Shown piece after piece: positions 10,601 through 19,160 of a DNA stretch of 46,295 nucleotides (position 1 is its first letter; every line of letters begins with the position of its first letter). The DNA is taken from the IMG/VR virus record IMGVR_UViG_3300028571_000041, positions 1-46,295 of that record; one strand, given 5' to 3'. The position numbers were made by a program, and so were the translations under genes. The DNA is from a virus. A model generated the notes under the pieces. The model did not search any database. It saw nothing but the letters and a program-made list of their open reading frames with translations, and was not told the DNA's origin.

Positions 10601-13600
10601 GCCTGAACTACAAGCTGTAAGAAATATTAATCCTGATAGATTTTACCTGATTGCAAATAAGATTAAACAGCTATCTGAATCTTTATCCCTTCCTAAAACT
10701 CAAGAGCTTATTGCTGAGGAAGTAGATAAAAGAATTCAAATATTTGGTATTAAAACTAGTAATGAAGCAGAGCTAGAAGATTACTTTGATGATGAAGTAG
10801 GTGAAAGAAACTTTGACCAATCTATAGCAGAAATAGGAGGATTTGGTTCCTTAAGTACTGCAATGAGGCAGTTTATTGCTTTTAGTACTGAGCAAGTAGA
10901 TGAATTTGGATTTGGAGAATTTGCTAACTTAAGTGATAAGAAGTTTACAATGTCTTCCAATGCTTTTACTATCTACACTGGTGTAGAGAGAGTATTAGCA
11001 AATACTGCAGCAAAAGATATGTTGCCTAAACTTAAAGTATTTGCTGAGAACAATTCTTCAGCTAGAGCTTTCTTTAATCATCTTACTACCAATATTAATA
11101 TGGAGTTAGAAAAGAAAGGCTTTAATAACTTTGATTCTAAAGAAAACTTTGACATATTAGTATTAAGTCAATCTTCTTTATTCTCAGCATTTGCATCAGC
11201 TTTCTCAAAAAATAGAGTACCACAAGTAGTAGTTGTATTTGACCCTAATTCAAAACAATTAAAAGCTTATAGGTCTAATATTAAAGATGATAGCTTAGTT
11301 CAAATAACAGAATGGCAAAGAGCATTTACTAACTCAGGTAGGGATATACAACAGAAAAAAGCTGATAATGTAGCTGCTTTAGAGAGTTTAGAAAGTATTT
11401 TTAATGATTCAACATTAGGAGCTTCTGGGCCTAATCCAGTACCAAATGAGGCTGACTTAAATAATAACATTACTAAAATTCAACAAGAGTTCTTAAAAAT
11501 TGGAGTATCAGTATCTAAAGGATATGTTAAGCACAGCTTAATCCAAAAGCATGAGAAGGAAATTATAGCTGCAATAGATAATGAAATTGAAGGTTCTGTT
11601 TTTCTTAGAGGATTAATGGAAGAGTATTCTTTGTTTAAAGATGTTAAAGGACTTGCTAATGATGATATAAAAGGTATTAAGACTTCTATTGCTCAATCTA
11701 ATAATCCTTATCAAAAAACTCAAGTTGTAGAAAAAGAAGCTGAAGAAGATACAGCTAGTATAGGAAGGCTAAAAGCTATTGCTACTAGTAACTCTGTTTT
11801 TGATGAAACTGTATCTGCAGTTACTTTCCAAAACTCTGAAGGTAAAGATATCTATACTTATGTTCAGCCTTCTTACTTAACTTCTGAAACTGAAAAGTGG
11901 AAGAAAAGAGCTACTACAGCTGTTGATTTATTTGAAGCTGTTAGAGAGAATAAGTCTGACAAAGAAGGTGCAGAGATTATTATGTCAATGATGCAAATGG
12001 AAGGTACACCTTACCAATATTATTTGGCTAAGAATATGTACCAGACTATTAAGCATAACCCCTTTATACTTGGTGTAGAACTTGATCCTAAATCAGGTAA
12101 TATAGTTGAAAATGATGAGTTTGCAATAGAACTTTTCAAGAATATCCAAAGCTATATTATAGATGGTATGAGAGTAGCATCTTTATCAGGAGAAGATGTA
12201 GAGGGAGAAACTAGATACTTTGAAGAAGCTTTTAAAGGTTCCTTTGGTACTTCATATGGTAAAATGGATGGTAAGTCTAAGTTTATCCAAGCTTTAAGTT
12301 TCTTCTCTGGAACTCCAGATAATACTCTAAGAAAGAAGTTTAGATTTCCTGGAGCAATAGATTCTCAAGGTAAATTTATATCAAGTAAAGAAAGAGAAGC
12401 TGCACCTATTATTGTAGGTGTTAATGAAGCTAAGAATACACAAAATGCAGTACAACTTCCTGTACAAAACTTTGTTGATAGAAATGGCCAAATCAATGAT
12501 TTAGGTGTAGAGTATATTATTAGAGCTTTCTTACAAGAGTACTACAGAATAGGTAATGTTCAGAAAGAAGCAGCTGCTATACAAGCAGGAGAACTAATTG
12601 ATGGACATGAAGTATATGATGTAGAAGACTATCATTATGCAATTGATGATAAGGGTAAAAAAGATTATACAAAAGGTAAAGGTCATGACTTTTTCCAATT
12701 CAAATCTTTTAAAAATCTAAATCCTGCTTTATATGTAGAGCTTATTAATGCTGCTAAAAAAGGTACATCTTTAAGTCAAGACCACAGAGCTGCATTAGAA
12801 TTACTTATTAAAGAACAGTATGCTCCTGATTTATTCTCAAAGTTTCTTGGTAAACTAAGCAATACAAAGAATAACTTAATAGTTATACAAGCTGAAGAAG
12901 TTGCTACTACTAAAGTTAAAGGAAAAACAATATCTATAACTACTGGGTTTTACACTAAAGATACAGCTCCTAACAACCCAAACACTGGTTATGTTTTTAC
13001 TGAAAATAGTGAGATGCTTGGCTCAAGTAAAAATGTATCTCAGACTCAAGCTCTAATAAGAACGGATAAAAAAGGAAATAAAAATCCTAATGCTTTACCT
13101 ATTGTAACTAAAAAATTACAAAAGGCTGGAGATGATGCTCAGTGGAAAGATACTGATGCAGATTTTGAAGAGTTTGTAGATACTAATACCAAACTTATTA
13201 AATCTATTCTAGATTCTAAATATGAAAAAATTGTATTTCCTCCAGGGTTTGCTACAGATAAAGCTAAGCTTCCTAAAAGATTTGCAGAGTGGCTACAAAC
13301 AGCACTAGAGGAAAACTTTAATTTAGAAACAGATTTAAACAATACTGAAAGTGGGTTACTTACTAAAGGATTAAAAGGCCAAAAAGAAGTTGCAGGAGGA
13401 GAAGTTAAGTATATGAATAAAATGCTTCCTAGTTACTATGAGTATAGTAATACTAAGGAAGTTAATATGCAATCATTAGGAATGTTCTTCTTTAATGACA
13501 TGATTAACTCCATGACATATAATATGTTAGTCAATGGTGATTATGCAATGTTGTTTAAAAACCCTACTGATGTAGTAAAAAGAAACTCAAGACTTATTGC

Positions 13601-16600
13601 TGCTGGCCCTTCATTAGGTACAGGTGTTTCAAGAGTAGCTATTGTTAAAAGTGTTAAAGCTAAAGATAGGTTTGATAAAGATACTGTACCTCAAAGTGAC
13701 ATTAAAGATTTAGGTGAGCAAGACACTACAGATGCTCAAAACTTAGGAACTTTAAATTGGTATAGGTCTAAGTATCTTACTTCAACTGGTAAACTAACTC
13801 CACAAGTTGAAGAGATATATAATAAAATTGAAAAAGGCTATAGACTAAATGAAGCAGAAGTTAGGATTCTCAAAAAGAATAATGCTTTAGTAAACCCTAG
13901 AAAAATTGTAGGTGTTAATAGATACTTCTATGATAAGACATCTATTAAAACTTTACTAAGGTCTGAGAGTTCTTATATCCTTAAACAAGATAGAGCTAGA
14001 GCTGATGAATTATATGATAGATTATTTGAAGCTAGATCTAAAGGTCAAGTAGAAACAGTAAGAAGTATTTACGAAGAACTCCATACTTTATGGAAACCTA
14101 TACCTTCAGAAAGAGCTAACCATGATTTGCTTAATAAGTTAGAGTTAGATAACATAGATATTTTAATCTTTGACTCTGCTATTAAAACAATGAAAGCCAA
14201 TGTAGGTAGTGTAACAGGTAATAATGAAAATGGCTTTACTTGGGAACTATCACCTATTGAAGTAGATGATGAATCTTTTAGAGAGCAAGTAAAAACTGAT
14301 ACTATAAAAAGTAGTATTGTAGATCCTACTCAGACATTAAATACAGTATTCTCTGAGCAAAGAAGTGCTACTAAAACATCAGTATTAGGAAAGGAAACTA
14401 CTGTAGGAAATGCTGCTCAAGCATTTGAAAGCTTAGTAGCAGAAAGATCTAAGAGAGGATTTTTAGAAATGCGTAAGAGCATGCTTAGTGGTGATACTCC
14501 TAGGTATAAGTACTTACTAAAAATGTTCAAGGAGAACTTAATGGCAACTGGTGCTGATCCCTACTTAATAGAGATGGTATCTGAAAGCATAACAAATGCT
14601 GATATGCCACAGTTTAATCTAAACATGCCTGCTACTATTAGTAAGCTAGAATCTATGTTCTTGTCTTACTTATCAAAGAATACTTTGAAGGTAAAAGCTC
14701 CAGGACATAAAATGACTTTGATAAGTGATTTTGGCTCTGGTGTTAATATGTATAAAGGTAATATTGTAACAGCAGCAGAAATTCAAAATAATCCTGAAAA
14801 ATATGCAAAAGAGGTAACTACTAGAAGATTAGAGTATAGGAAAGATAATAAAGGTAATTTCTATACTGAGATAAAAATTAGTGCTCAGTTTGCTGAACAT
14901 TTAGGTCTAAGGCCTGGTGATAATATACCTTCAGAGTTATTAGAAATGTTTGGTGTTAGGATTCCTACACAGGATAAACACTCTATGGGTTACTTCAAAG
15001 TTGTAGATTATCTACCTATGGAAACTGGTAATCAAATTATGTTACCATTTGAAATTCTAAAGCTATCTGGTGCTGACTTTGACGTGGATGCTGAGTACTT
15101 AAGAAGTTTTGATTTCTTTACTCTTAATGATAAGCCACATTGGTTTGGACAATACCTAAAAAATTCTAAGGGTACAGATGCTCTTGAACAAGCTAGACAA
15201 GAATACATCAGAGAAAATTCTGCTAATAAAGAAGTTGCAGAAAGGATTACTGAAGAACTTAAGAACAATGAAGATTATCAAAGGTTAAAAGATGACCTTA
15301 GTTCTCTTCAAAAAAGTATTAAGTTAAGAAAGAAGTTTTTAAATAACCTTGATAGTGAAATAAGAGCTGAGTTTCAAGAAGAAATAGATGAACTAGAAAA
15401 CATTCTTACTCAAGCTTTTGGTAGAGATGACCTAGTAGATGATGATACATTTACACCATCTTCAGATACATTAGCTTCTTTAGATGCTAAAGAGATTGAA
15501 AAAGCAGGTCTTGCTGCTCTCTTTAGACAAATAACTCTTGAAGATGATATATCTAATACTATTGATGTAAGAAAAAGACAAATTCTTAAAAAGCTAACAG
15601 CATTAAAAAAACAAACTACTGATGCTAAAAATGCCATAAGAGAAATAGAAAATAGAAATACTATTGAATCTCTTGATAAATTAGGATATCCTGCAAGTGA
15701 AGAAAAGTTTGATAGGAAATATGGTAAGCAAGTACTTGATAATAGGGCAGCTTATAATAAAGGTGATTTTGAAAAAATCAATCCTATTACTATTGCAGAA
15801 ATTAACAACCTGTTAATACCTATTACAGGCTCTTTAATTTACAATCAGACTAATGAAAAAATAGGTAATACTATTACATCTGTTGATGAATTTGATGCAC
15901 TAGAAGAAAAACTTGGTGATGCACGTATTGTAGATAATACTATACTTGAAGGAGTACATGATGCCACATCTAAAAATGATGCAGCTGTATCTAATGATAC
16001 TGGTAAAGAAAACATTGGCCCTGCAGCTGTATTTAACTTAATGTTCCAAAGGTTACACAAATATGGTATATCTTTTAATCAAGAGTATATAGAAAACAAT
16101 GAACAATTTGTAAAAGAATTAGCTAATAGCTTTAGCCTACAAGTAGCAAATGATGGTAGTATTCTAAACTCACAAGGGGTAAGGGTTAATGAGTTAATTG
16201 ACCAAGTTATATCTGCTATGACAGATAATGGTAAAGACCCTAAAGCAGCTAGGTTTAACCTTTCATATCAAACTTTAGGTGCTACATTACTTAGACTAGG
16301 TTTAGGAGAAGGATTTGATTTAGCAATCTTAACTCAAAAACTTCCTATCATGGAACAGGTAGTTTCAGAGATTCAAGCTGATGCTTCTGACTTAACAGAA
16401 ATAAAGATAGGTAAAATTAAAGTAATAGCTAGTATTGCAGCTAAGTTAGAAAAGTTACCTATGGCAGAAGATGGAATAGCTTTTAGTGAAAGTAATCTAA
16501 TTGAAGCAATTAAATATGGTCAAGACCCTTCTCAGTCATCATTAGATGAACAGGAATTTAATGCTATTCAATATGCTGCTGTATTAAGAATGGGAAATTC

Positions 16601-19160
16601 TATACAAGTTTCTGATTACTTAAGAAATCTGTCTGATATTATTGGTTTAGCTAGAGGACTTAAACCTACATTCTCTGAGAATTACAACATTAGAAATAGC
16701 CTTAAAAATTTAGGATTAGAAGTAGTTTTAAAAGAGAAAGGAAACCTAGACAATCCAGATGATTATATTATACAGCATATTAAAGGAGTTTATGATCCTT
16801 CTATGATGCCTATGGATGTTTTGCCTATCCTAAACCAAGATAAAATAGTCAGAACAAATGTGGTGTTATTCCATATGATGATGAATGACTCTGGGAAATT
16901 TTTTGTCCTAGAAACTCCAATGGGACAGAAGTTAATTCAAAAGGCTGGTGTTTCATTTAAGAATTCTTTTTTAGGTTACAAGGATAACATTACTAATATG
17001 AGAACAGCTCTCTTATCTTATTTAAGTATGAGAGCTTATAGAAAAAGAACTAATAAAAAAGGTCTTGATCCAAATAATCTATTTAGTAGTAATCTTGTTG
17101 ATCTTCATACTAAGCTTTTGCAGAATCCAGATTTTGCAAACAATGATTTATTGAATGCTTTAGTTCCTCAAGAAATTAAATTTACTGAAAGAAATAGAAG
17201 TGGATTAGCAGGAAAAACACTTTATAAGCTATCCTTTAACACTAGGACTAAAAATAACCCTGACTATGTAGAAAGGTTAATAGATTCTTTTAAAGCTTTA
17301 AGTCTATCAAATAATCCTGAAGCAAAAGCTTTTGCTCAAGAAGCCTTTATGTATCTAATGATGAAAGATGGTGGCTTGTTTAAGTCAGATACTTTTATCA
17401 GACAAATAGCACCTGTGTTCTTAGGTAATATATCTGAAGGATTAAATAGTGTACAAGAGTTATTTAGTGGTAACAGTAACTTATCTTATGAAGGAGTTTT
17501 TGGAGTATCTCAAGCTCAACTTATACAAGAGTTTGTAGAGTTGTTTGCTAGGTACACTCCTAATAACTTTAGCCTAAGAGGTGGAAAGCTAAGTGCTATT
17601 TTATCTACAAACTACATAGCTGAAGACATAAGAGATTTAAAAGAAAGTCTTAAAGGTTCTCAACAATATACTGATCAAGAAATAAAAGATATATTAATAA
17701 ACAGATTTCCTATTTATAAAGATCCTATTACTGGTAATATAACTCTTAATATTTTTAGAGGCATAGATGAAAAAACTACAAAGGATGAGAGGAGAAAAAT
17801 AATGGGGATTAATGCTTATGTGCTTAAAAAGACAGGATTAGTTAGTAAAAATGAAGAGGACAAAATTGTTTATCCTCCTATCTTCCAAGTTACAGACCAA
17901 GGAGGTGCTAAAATTTTGTATAAACTTAAATACTTACAGAAAGGAACATTTATTAAGCAAGACAAAAATACAGGTGCTATAATATCTGATACTAAATACA
18001 CTCTAGATGCAGATACACAAAATCTGTATGCAGAAGAAATGATAGGTTTAGGTGCAGTATATGAAGAAGTATCTCCTATATTAGATAAAGCTATTGTCCC
18101 TTGGTTCTGGAAGTTAAATGAACTAAATACTTTTATTGAGTTCTCTAAACTACAACAACCTGAAGAGGTATCAGCTGTATCAAGAGAAGCTGAAGAAAGT
18201 GCTCCTCAATTTAATGCTCAACAACAAGCAATTCTGGATAGACTTAGAAGCATAGGCTTACCTCAAACTAGAGAAGAAGCTGTTGCTGCCACTCCAGTAG
18301 TTACTGCCACTCCTACAAAAGAAGAAAGTGGTACAGTTAGTTCAGAAAGTCTTTTAGGTGAAATGGCAGGATTACGTCAAAAACTGAAAGAAAAAGGTGT
18401 AAGTCAAGCTGTTAAAGACAGAGTAAGAAGAATGGGAAATAAACTGAAGCCAGGTGATACTATGGAATCAAAATCTTCAGCTAAACAACCTATTAATCAA
18501 GCTGCTCTTACAAATATACTAGACAAGCTTGCTTTAAAATTTGGTATAAGCTGGAGATATGATAGCAGTATTCCTGGACTAGGCCAGTTTAAAGATGGTG
18601 AAGTGCTTATTAATCCTGATAAAGCTAAAGCAGATACTCCTTTCCATGAGTTTGCTCACCCATTTATAGCTATTGTTAAGATACAAAATCCATATCTGTA
18701 CAATAACTTAATGAATCAGCTTACTAAATCTGATGTAGGTGTTAAAACTTTAGAGAAAGTTAAAAAGCTATATCCTGAATTAACTTATGAACAACAAATA
18801 GAAGAAGCTATTGTAGATGTAATAGGTCAATATGCAGCTGATGCTCAATCAATTAAAAAAGAAAAAGGTTTATGGAATGCTATTAAAACATTCTTAAGAA
18901 GAGTATCTGAGTACATAAAATCATTACTAAGTGATAGTCAGAAGAAAATAATTCCATCAGAGCTAGATCCTAATACTACTATGCAAGAACTAGCTTCTAT
19001 GTTAGTAATAGATAATCCTATTGACTTAGGGCCTCTGCTATCTAGAAGTTATAAGAAAACTACTACTAGCCCTCAACTTGATAATGCTTCTACTTTATTT
19101 AATACCTTTGCTAATGTATCTGATGCAGATGTACTTGAACTAATTAATGAATGTAACTAA
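4623..19160 (+). CDS. Giant virion RNA polymerase protein (4845 aa) with two zincin-like HExxH domains
   Basis: Multidomain protein expected to be packaged and injected to transcribe early phage genes, as shown for the crAss-like phage phi14:2 virion RNA polymerase. The catalytic double-psi barrel is visible as RIPTQD (R3446) followed by SGADFDVDAEY, with metal-binding Asp at D3485/D3487/D3489. This matches the beta'-subunit pattern RxPT...NADFDGD. Two zinc-metalloprotease signatures flank the polymerase: HEAFH at 1793-1797 with a downstream EEQMAE (1852-1857), and HEFAH at 4675-4679 with a downstream EEAIVD (4727 on). The N-terminal third has hydrophobic segments (about residues 140-165 and 215-245) and long coiled-coil-like stretches. 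The start used is TTG at 4623 (in-frame stop just upstream); ATG at 4656 is the alternative. It overlaps the next gene by 1 nt (TAATG). Which other parts act in ejection is unknown. Confidence 0.85.
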   Translation: MSYTYNKPKNTMWQFNQSTGQWEWIENPNKKQKAEEYNNIKQGIQQELNPSSGIEEAVKETARRRIFEEVSPELDYNETFGVNIGRDDLKSFLEPETISGRDAEQYKLYSEKHGQSPYIGADIDDLLGESQSTADKWANGTMKFVGKTATNVIGGLAMFPGLIYGAGTGSFKNVYDNDFQRALDDANEAMDEALPNYVRKEVEDYSLIEKAFTANFWANDVLSGMSFVAGAVLTEMATAGLATPLALSRTLKGLKALQKGSKVDDALKVLGKAKNLRAADNVLGVARKAVTGTFYEAGVESRHFANEAKEQYINNYIEENGYEPSEQEMAEAMSKIYNVANGVFAANSFLVGMGNMATLPKTFGPKLSSRLGKLFNPDKADEIAQGLIKTSDLSKTQLLRTAKKLGKTVAEVKAMNFVERSATRTALENAGRKLYKLGEKPFVEGVWEEMMQGSVNKGALDYVSSYIDDENKLELLDPILSLGRGMAETYGTQEGWEEGVIGMIIGGAGFVGPSSKGKGIGWQGGIWDSLRDPLKTQRAEYLERANSMESPKRIQAFIENGASQYRANREYNEAVQVGDMFTAKSAEHEAFFSDVNFRMKLGDYQRIEDDIAETVDDLTDLEFADMFGYENFTETEIKKRKTELKETLINRARDVKESINEARKIAKTDNEYIQDGLAYSLATIKDVDRREEELARGIADAIGAVDSRSIKNIMQANNRLRFKKDWLDVYNSKLAKLESAKKRLITMNLTGVANQGRINKQQEKINQMQNEISALEQTEFEPRKKDGKGVPEYMRDFDAFKKVVEDLSGLIDKVNKHYESNPIAKKSVEGELRDLEKLAQRRETFVGEVNRLITKEGQDSFLESLNKLHEATKKGYIEEEFDRSRLSGLVDPNIDRLILQDIQKKAFESLGLRLKNAGIAIIDSSNIEEALDAEEGAIDNDGFPDDIPNFSDILTTDLAKDWVTKFMDNLPPPFDKSDPIDTKIAKTESKIKYVKEKVKELEDLITNSKGTAIEADYKAIFDSSLLQNGLASLEQTLAKLKERNALVPDGTPVIESASKLGQIYIDSSFVSEEDMEAVDALPKEELWKGIYIKVEDYPEQGKTVPASKNSTVKVTKGIVGMPNKGAYAYININGKEVRIGGVLDPRRFIMSDGTSFNAYNLNHLAELNKAFVETIVNPDSTTDIQVSDAGMQVQNYYVAMSALFEAIEQDNGASNETINKLLYTNKSSYFTVDTGDLANRRTINEEIPADKDRVTYTFTSLSEGKEKTVQAQIIVRRDRDGSISIFANKDGNWVGLEGNELEAVKKLYNGALAENPKLNNMTGQYVMMLDKPSTGGNYRFLSLGFPSAQTAINTAEGKQGLLDSIIELIEEQNSKLVEVTKSDGKTSRETKDGLGVTLKDENNNDIFLSLLTQNKNEQGKFIPDKNYRVEFTVNKYGEATIVLSTKVVGSEKKYINLGVVVKNGKLYAKYGTTLSPITTYSALTDRINNRLSFKAINPKNGAINDPELLSNGLPYTVGGFFNRVDSVNEEGILENLGNLRVNATLTRNIYFSPKTKQAASNTRPSGVSAEAVATSNDAYTSFLSDISKLDNDSLKTPAFISEFRLAINNNLVLDSSQKQKLINALTTRVAQVNASAPSSSAPTAPVSDIEAPSVDAALAAMGGQPSNPVAELNEVNNKIADLELDDKSDTDDYRALIAIKAGLQAQIDKSDDGVSPFSISTEDAAELIDLQVAENNLARMLNMRTPQNPNGVFSIDDVRTILSNVRNNGVTWGAFFNNVVYLSKKAGVGTEYHEAFHAVFRTLLSPTQINSYYLAARKQYGNPTAQQLAELKALSSSFSKLTRPELEKLWLEEQMAEGFKSYAVKRDAEKPKGLIGILFDKIKKLLGIVKENKSEIDLLFQDIYIGKFKNARPHNSITNFREPAFVLIPKTTTVINGETSRGYFNKQQTERIINTVASRALQKKTEKGNVSKRDILDIITELATDYYSVENFRPELQAVRNINPDRFYLIANKIKQLSESLSLPKTQELIAEEVDKRIQIFGIKTSNEAELEDYFDDEVGERNFDQSIAEIGGFGSLSTAMRQFIAFSTEQVDEFGFGEFANLSDKKFTMSSNAFTIYTGVERVLANTAAKDMLPKLKVFAENNSSARAFFNHLTTNINMELEKKGFNNFDSKENFDILVLSQSSLFSAFASAFSKNRVPQVVVVFDPNSKQLKAYRSNIKDDSLVQITEWQRAFTNSGRDIQQKKADNVAALESLESIFNDSTLGASGPNPVPNEADLNNNITKIQQEFLKIGVSVSKGYVKHSLIQKHEKEIIAAIDNEIEGSVFLRGLMEEYSLFKDVKGLANDDIKGIKTSIAQSNNPYQKTQVVEKEAEEDTASIGRLKAIATSNSVFDETVSAVTFQNSEGKDIYTYVQPSYLTSETEKWKKRATTAVDLFEAVRENKSDKEGAEIIMSMMQMEGTPYQYYLAKNMYQTIKHNPFILGVELDPKSGNIVENDEFAIELFKNIQSYIIDGMRVASLSGEDVEGETRYFEEAFKGSFGTSYGKMDGKSKFIQALSFFSGTPDNTLRKKFRFPGAIDSQGKFISSKEREAAPIIVGVNEAKNTQNAVQLPVQNFVDRNGQINDLGVEYIIRAFLQEYYRIGNVQKEAAAIQAGELIDGHEVYDVEDYHYAIDDKGKKDYTKGKGHDFFQFKSFKNLNPALYVELINAAKKGTSLSQDHRAALELLIKEQYAPDLFSKFLGKLSNTKNNLIVIQAEEVATTKVKGKTISITTGFYTKDTAPNNPNTGYVFTENSEMLGSSKNVSQTQALIRTDKKGNKNPNALPIVTKKLQKAGDDAQWKDTDADFEEFVDTNTKLIKSILDSKYEKIVFPPGFATDKAKLPKRFAEWLQTALEENFNLETDLNNTESGLLTKGLKGQKEVAGGEVKYMNKMLPSYYEYSNTKEVNMQSLGMFFFNDMINSMTYNMLVNGDYAMLFKNPTDVVKRNSRLIAAGPSLGTGVSRVAIVKSVKAKDRFDKDTVPQSDIKDLGEQDTTDAQNLGTLNWYRSKYLTSTGKLTPQVEEIYNKIEKGYRLNEAEVRILKKNNALVNPRKIVGVNRYFYDKTSIKTLLRSESSYILKQDRARADELYDRLFEARSKGQVETVRSIYEELHTLWKPIPSERANHDLLNKLELDNIDILIFDSAIKTMKANVGSVTGNNENGFTWELSPIEVDDESFREQVKTDTIKSSIVDPTQTLNTVFSEQRSATKTSVLGKETTVGNAAQAFESLVAERSKRGFLEMRKSMLSGDTPRYKYLLKMFKENLMATGADPYLIEMVSESITNADMPQFNLNMPATISKLESMFLSYLSKNTLKVKAPGHKMTLISDFGSGVNMYKGNIVTAAEIQNNPEKYAKEVTTRRLEYRKDNKGNFYTEIKISAQFAEHLGLRPGDNIPSELLEMFGVRIPTQDKHSMGYFKVVDYLPMETGNQIMLPFEILKLSGADFDVDAEYLRSFDFFTLNDKPHWFGQYLKNSKGTDALEQARQEYIRENSANKEVAERITEELKNNEDYQRLKDDLSSLQKSIKLRKKFLNNLDSEIRAEFQEEIDELENILTQAFGRDDLVDDDTFTPSSDTLASLDAKEIEKAGLAALFRQITLEDDISNTIDVRKRQILKKLTALKKQTTDAKNAIREIENRNTIESLDKLGYPASEEKFDRKYGKQVLDNRAAYNKGDFEKINPITIAEINNLLIPITGSLIYNQTNEKIGNTITSVDEFDALEEKLGDARIVDNTILEGVHDATSKNDAAVSNDTGKENIGPAAVFNLMFQRLHKYGISFNQEYIENNEQFVKELANSFSLQVANDGSILNSQGVRVNELIDQVISAMTDNGKDPKAARFNLSYQTLGATLLRLGLGEGFDLAILTQKLPIMEQVVSEIQADASDLTEIKIGKIKVIASIAAKLEKLPMAEDGIAFSESNLIEAIKYGQDPSQSSLDEQEFNAIQYAAVLRMGNSIQVSDYLRNLSDIIGLARGLKPTFSENYNIRNSLKNLGLEVVLKEKGNLDNPDDYIIQHIKGVYDPSMMPMDVLPILNQDKIVRTNVVLFHMMMNDSGKFFVLETPMGQKLIQKAGVSFKNSFLGYKDNITNMRTALLSYLSMRAYRKRTNKKGLDPNNLFSSNLVDLHTKLLQNPDFANNDLLNALVPQEIKFTERNRSGLAGKTLYKLSFNTRTKNNPDYVERLIDSFKALSLSNNPEAKAFAQEAFMYLMMKDGGLFKSDTFIRQIAPVFLGNISEGLNSVQELFSGNSNLSYEGVFGVSQAQLIQEFVELFARYTPNNFSLRGGKLSAILSTNYIAEDIRDLKESLKGSQQYTDQEIKDILINRFPIYKDPITGNITLNIFRGIDEKTTKDERRKIMGINAYVLKKTGLVSKNEEDKIVYPPIFQVTDQGGAKILYKLKYLQKGTFIKQDKNTGAIISDTKYTLDADTQNLYAEEMIGLGAVYEEVSPILDKAIVPWFWKLNELNTFIEFSKLQQPEEVSAVSREAEESAPQFNAQQQAILDRLRSIGLPQTREEAVAATPVVTATPTKEESGTVSSESLLGEMAGLRQKLKEKGVSQAVKDRVRRMGNKLKPGDTMESKSSAKQPINQAALTNILDKLALKFGISWRYDSSIPGLGQFKDGEVLINPDKAKADTPFHEFAHPFIAIVKIQNPYLYNNLMNQLTKSDVGVKTLEKVKKLYPELTYEQQIEEAIVDVIGQYAADAQSIKKEKGLWNAIKTFLRRVSEYIKSLLSDSQKKIIPSELDPNTTMQELASMLVIDNPIDLGPLLSRSYKKTTTSPQLDNASTLFNTFANVSDADVLELINECN

